8,693 nucleotides of DNA from assembly GCA_037388705.1 (NCBI GenBank), contig JARRJY010000097.1, positions 1 to 8,693 of the forward strand. The letters are read 5' to 3'. The number at the start of each line of letters is the position of its first letter. Position 1 is the first letter of the stretch. Source of the DNA: JARRJY01 sp037388705 (lineage in GTDB: Bacteria > Pseudomonadota > Gammaproteobacteria > UBA6429 > Thiohalophilaceae). The position numbers and the translations under genes are program-made. This document shows, in pieces, positions 6,094-8,693 of this stretch. The notes under the pieces were generated by a model. That model did no database searches. It saw only the letters and a program-made list of their open reading frames with translations, and was not told the DNA's origin.

Positions 6094-6513
6094 ATGTCTC
6101 TGAAAGGCAGTAATACAGAACAAAATCTGAAAGACGCGTTTGCTGGTGAATCTCAGGCTAACCGTCGTTACCTGTACTTTGCAGCAAAAGCTGATGTTGA
6201 AGGTTACAACGATGTAGCGACTGTATTCCGTTCAACAGCCGAAGGTGAAACTGGCCATGCTCACGGCCACCTGGAATACCTGGAAGAATGTGGTGATCCG
6301 GCAACTGGTCTGCCAATCGGTGGTACTGAAGATAACCTGAAAGCATCAATTGCGGGTGAAACTCATGAGTACACTGATATGTATCCAGGCATGGCAAAAA
6401 CAGCTCGTGAAGAAGGTTTCGACGAAATCGCTGACTGGTTTGAAACACTGGGTAAAGCGGAACGCTCACACGCTAACCGTTTCCAGAAAGCCCTGGATAA
6501 CCTGGAAGGCTAA
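6094..6513 (+). CDS. Rubrerythrin without rubredoxin domain (diiron peroxidase)
   Basis: Rubrerythrins reduce hydrogen peroxide to water at a diiron centre in a four-helix bundle in the cytosol of anaerobes and microaerophiles. The 139 residues contain every expected iron ligand: E19, E52 and H55 (ExxH), E89 and E92, E123 and H126 (ExxH). The usual C-terminal rubredoxin domain (two CxxC pairs) is absent and the only cysteine is C66, so electrons must come from another protein. AGGGGAG lies nine bases before ATG. All ten leucine codons are CTG and five of six arginines are CGT, far more biased than in the next gene, a sign of very high expression. A hairpin follows the gene. Peroxidase activity is inferred from family; other ferritin-like roles are possible. 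Confidence 0.95.
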   Translation: MSLKGSNTEQNLKDAFAGESQANRRYLYFAAKADVEGYNDVATVFRSTAEGETGHAHGHLEYLEECGDPATGLPIGGTEDNLKASIAGETHEYTDMYPGMAKTAREEGFDEIADWFETLGKAERSHANRFQKALDNLEG

Positions 6514-6542
6514 TTTCAGGTTTTAGCAAGAAAGCTAGAAGA

Positions 6543-6568
6543 GGGGTCAGTCATGCTGACCCCATTTT
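6543..6568 (+). terminator. Hairpin (leaky terminator or processing stem) after rubrerythrin
   Basis: GGGGTCAG (6543-6550) and CTGACCCC (6556-6563) form a perfect 8-bp stem with a five-base loop, followed by ATTTT. The short T run suggests partial termination, leaving some read-through into the Fe-S gene 46 bases further on. It could also protect the 3' end of an abundant rubrerythrin mRNA. Confidence 0.65.
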
Positions 6569-6613
6569 CCTTAAGGCATGATCTATCAAATCAAATAAAA
6601 AAAGGGAAATATC

Positions 6614-7951
6614 ATGGCCAATACACCGACGACCCGCGAAGGCAGTTTAGAAGCTCCCACTCGTCATCCCCTTGACTGGAAAAGTACAGATTTCTGGGAT
6701 GAAGGTAAATTGTTCGCTGAACTGGAGCGAATATTTGATATATGTCACGGATGCCGTCGCTGTGTGAGCTTATGTAACTCTTTTCCAACTTTATTTGATT
6801 TGGTTGATGAATCAGACACCATGGAAGTTGATGGTGTTGCCAAGCAAGATTACTGGAAGGTAGTCGATCACTGTTACCTGTGTGATCTCTGTTACCTGAC
6901 CAAGTGTCCTTATATTCCACCACATGAATGGAACCTGGATTTTCCACATACCATGTTGCGTGCAAAGGCTGTGCACTTTAAAAAACATGGCACCAGTTTC
7001 CGTAACAAAATGTTATCAAGTACCGATACGGTAGGTAGCCTGGCCGGGATACCGGTGGTTGCACAGGTTGTTAATGTAGCTAACAATATCAAGCCAGTTC
7101 GCAAGATAATGGAAGCAACCCTGGGTATCCATTCAGAGGCCATTCTGCCGAAATATGAAAGTAAACCTTTCCGTAGCCGTTTTAAACCAACCCAAAATAT
7201 GGAAGCAGTGGCCGGAGAAACCACTAAAGGTAAAGTGGCCCTGTTTGCTACCTGTTATGGTAATCGAAACGAACCGGGTATGAATGAAGACCTGGTAGCA
7301 GTACTGGAACACAACGGTATCCCGGTCGTGATTGCTGAGAAAGAACAATGTTGTGGTATGCCAAAGCTGGAACTGGGTGACCTGGACGCGGTGGAACAAG
7401 CCAAGAATGCCAACATTCCCATGCTGGCCAAACTGGTGGATGAAGGTTATGACCTGATGGCCCCGGTACCTTCTTGCGCATTAATGTTTAAACAGGAATT
7501 ACCTTTAATGTTCCCGGATGATCCGGATGTTAAAAAAGTCCAGCACGCTTTCTTTGACCCGTTTGAGTATCTGATGCTGCGCCACAAAGAAGGACACCTG
7601 AAAACTGACTTTAAAAATAAGCTGGGCAAGGTGTCTTACCATGTGGCCTGTCACCAGCGAGTGCAGCTAATCGGTAATAAAACACGTGACGCCCTGATGC
7701 TGGTACCGGACACAGAGATTGATCTTCATGAGCGCTGCTCAGGTCATGATGGCACCTATGCCGTGAAGAAAGAATTTCACGAGACATCGATGAAAATCTG
7801 TCGTCCAATTTTCAACAAGGTGAAAAAGGCTGAGCCTGATCACCTGACCAGTGATTGCATCATGGCCGGTCACCAGATTGAAAACGGTTTACGTGATGGT
7901 ACAAAAGCTGAACATCCGGTTAGCCTGTTACGTAATGCATACGGTATTTAA
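6614..7951 (+). CDS. HdrD/GlpC-like iron-sulfur protein with CCG domains
   Basis: This 445-residue protein belongs to the broad family of heterodisulfide reductase subunit D and GlpC, which pass electrons through Fe-S clusters. Residues 44-54 hold CX2CX2CX3C and 87-98 hold CX2CX2CX4CP, one residue longer than the standard last spacing; together they should bind two [4Fe-4S] clusters. Two CCG-type domains follow: C214, C246-C247-G248 and C288 are complete, while the second has C346, C375-S376-G377 and C415, with serine in place of one cysteine, so a noncubane cluster there is doubtful. No membrane segment or flavin site is visible, so it is likely soluble and needs partners. AAGGGA precedes the ATG by about six bases. 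It lies between rubrerythrin and DUF3501; true substrate unknown. It may feed electrons to rubrerythrin (inference). Confidence 0.9.
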   Translation: MANTPTTREGSLEAPTRHPLDWKSTDFWDEGKLFAELERIFDICHGCRRCVSLCNSFPTLFDLVDESDTMEVDGVAKQDYWKVVDHCYLCDLCYLTKCPYIPPHEWNLDFPHTMLRAKAVHFKKHGTSFRNKMLSSTDTVGSLAGIPVVAQVVNVANNIKPVRKIMEATLGIHSEAILPKYESKPFRSRFKPTQNMEAVAGETTKGKVALFATCYGNRNEPGMNEDLVAVLEHNGIPVVIAEKEQCCGMPKLELGDLDAVEQAKNANIPMLAKLVDEGYDLMAPVPSCALMFKQELPLMFPDDPDVKKVQHAFFDPFEYLMLRHKEGHLKTDFKNKLGKVSYHVACHQRVQLIGNKTRDALMLVPDTEIDLHERCSGHDGTYAVKKEFHETSMKICRPIFNKVKKAEPDHLTSDCIMAGHQIENGLRDGTKAEHPVSLLRNAYGI

Positions 7952-7968
7952 ACTTTCAGGAAGTCATA

Positions 7969-8553
7969 ATGGAAAAATTAACTCGAGATGATTTATACAG
8001 CCTGGAACAGTATGCCGAACAGCGTGCTGATTTCAGGGCACGCGTATTAGAGCATAAGAAAAACCGCCAGGTTTATCTTGATCCTCATCATACCCTGTAT
8101 TTTGAAGACCGCATGACTATGCAATATCAAATACAGGAGATGCTGCGTATAGAAAAGATTTTTGAAGCAGTAGGTATTGAAGAAGAACTGGATGCTTATA
8201 ACCCGTTAATACCAGATGGAAGCAACCTGAAAGCGACTTATATGATTGAATATGAAGATGTCGAGGAACGAAAGGCTGCTTTGGCCCGGTTAATTGGTAT
8301 AGAAGATAAAGTGTGGGTTCAGGTAGAAGGCTTTGACAAATGCTATGCTATTGCCGATGAGGATATGGAGCGAGATACAGAAGATAAAACCTCGGCGGTG
8401 CATTTCATGCGTTTTGAATTTACCCCGGCAATGATCGAGGCCGCTAAAGGTGGTGTTGATATTAACATGGGTACGGACCACGAAAACCTGACCATTGCAC
8501 AAACACCGATTCCCCGAAATGTTCGAGACTCGCTTGTTGCGGATTTTGACTAA
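7969..8553 (+). CDS. DUF3501 family protein
   Basis: A 194-residue acidic protein that I recognise as DUF3501, a family without established function. The recognisable N-terminal block runs from KLTRDDLYSLEQYAEQR to FRARVLEHKKNR (3-33), then FEDRMTMQYQIQEMLRIEKIF (45-65) and HFMRFEFTP near 145-153. The first part looks helical; the middle, with KVWVQVEG (114-121), looks like strands. There is one cysteine (C125), no CxxC, no signal peptide and no membrane helix, so it does not itself look like a redox carrier. It starts 17 bases after the Fe-S gene with AGGAAG five bases before ATG, so the two are coupled. As a partner or assembly factor for the HdrD-like protein it is plausible, but this is inference from position only. 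Confidence 0.88.
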   Translation: MEKLTRDDLYSLEQYAEQRADFRARVLEHKKNRQVYLDPHHTLYFEDRMTMQYQIQEMLRIEKIFEAVGIEEELDAYNPLIPDGSNLKATYMIEYEDVEERKAALARLIGIEDKVWVQVEGFDKCYAIADEDMERDTEDKTSAVHFMRFEFTPAMIEAAKGGVDINMGTDHENLTIAQTPIPRNVRDSLVADFD

Positions 8554-8589
8554 CGTCACTCAACCCCCCACATCCGCTCAAGAAAGTAA

Positions 8590-8621
8590 GCTCATCAGGA
8601 GAAATTCTGATGGGCTTTTTT
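8590..8621 (+). terminator. Rho-independent terminator after the DUF3501 gene
   Basis: GCTCATCAG (8590-8598) pairs with CTGATGGGC (8607-8615) with one G-T wobble; GA/TT may extend the stem inward to a GAAA tetraloop. Six T follow at 8616-8621. It ends the rubrerythrin-Fe-S-DUF3501 unit. Confidence 0.93.
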
Positions 8622-8661
8622 ATTAAATAGTGTACGGAAGTTCATTCAACATGGCTGGTGA

Positions 8662-8670
8662 TGGTATGAT
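8662..8670 (+). promoter_or_regulatory. Possible extended -10 promoter leaving the window
   Basis: TGGTATGAT is an extended -10 (TGN followed by a five-of-six match to TATAAT), just after the terminator and pointing out of the window. The candidate -35, TTCATT at 8641-8646 with an 18-base spacer, is poor. The gene it might serve is not visible. Confidence 0.35.
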
Positions 8671-8693
8671 TGCAGTTTATTTGTACAGTTGTA

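Overview
The window reads as a chromosomal stretch from a gammaproteobacterium. The gene order xseB-ispA-dxs followed by a GTP cyclohydrolase gene, the -35/-10-like promoter elements and the Shine-Dalgarno sites all suggest this. I lean towards a low-oxygen or sulfur-cycle lineage because of the rubrerythrin/HdrD-like/DUF3501 cluster and an FNR-type promoter, but the exact taxon is inference. There are ten convincing protein genes, no RNA genes, no mobile elements and no CRISPR array. Coding density is high; the longest gene-free stretch is about 220 bases.

Left half, minus strand: reading in transcription order from 5949 down to 34, the genes are xseB (exonuclease VII small subunit), ispA (farnesyl diphosphate synthase), dxs (DXP synthase), a QueD/6-pyruvoyl-tetrahydropterin synthase homologue and folE2 (type IB GTP cyclohydrolase). 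A strong hairpin terminator follows at 1546-1573. Two separate small units lie beyond it: a 94-residue FHA-only protein and a class-I-like polyphosphate kinase 2. The kinase gene is preceded by a perfect FNR/Anr box (TTGAT-N4-ATCAA) centred exactly 41.5 bases from a predicted transcription start, with a good -10 element. This suggests induction when oxygen is low, and it argues for a start codon downstream of the longest possible one.

Right half, plus strand: a divergent 144-bp intergenic region (5950-6093) separates xseB from a three-gene cluster. The cluster holds a short rubrerythrin without a rubredoxin domain, an HdrD/GlpC-like protein with two ferredoxin-type cysteine clusters and two CCG-type domains (the second degenerate), and a DUF3501 protein. 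The intergenic region holds a PerR-box-like 7-1-7 inverted repeat over a candidate -10 element and a perfect 9-bp inverted repeat near the ribosome binding site. A hairpin between rubrerythrin and the Fe-S gene, and the extreme codon bias of rubrerythrin, suggest that rubrerythrin is made in large excess over its two partners. A canonical terminator closes the cluster at 8590-8621.

How they may fit together: the left operon supplies housekeeping isoprenoid precursors and pterin/queuosine precursors. The right cluster looks like a peroxide or redox defence module whose two downstream proteins have no established role, and it is the best candidate here for an undescribed system. The FNR-controlled polyphosphate kinase is a second regulatory point of interest.
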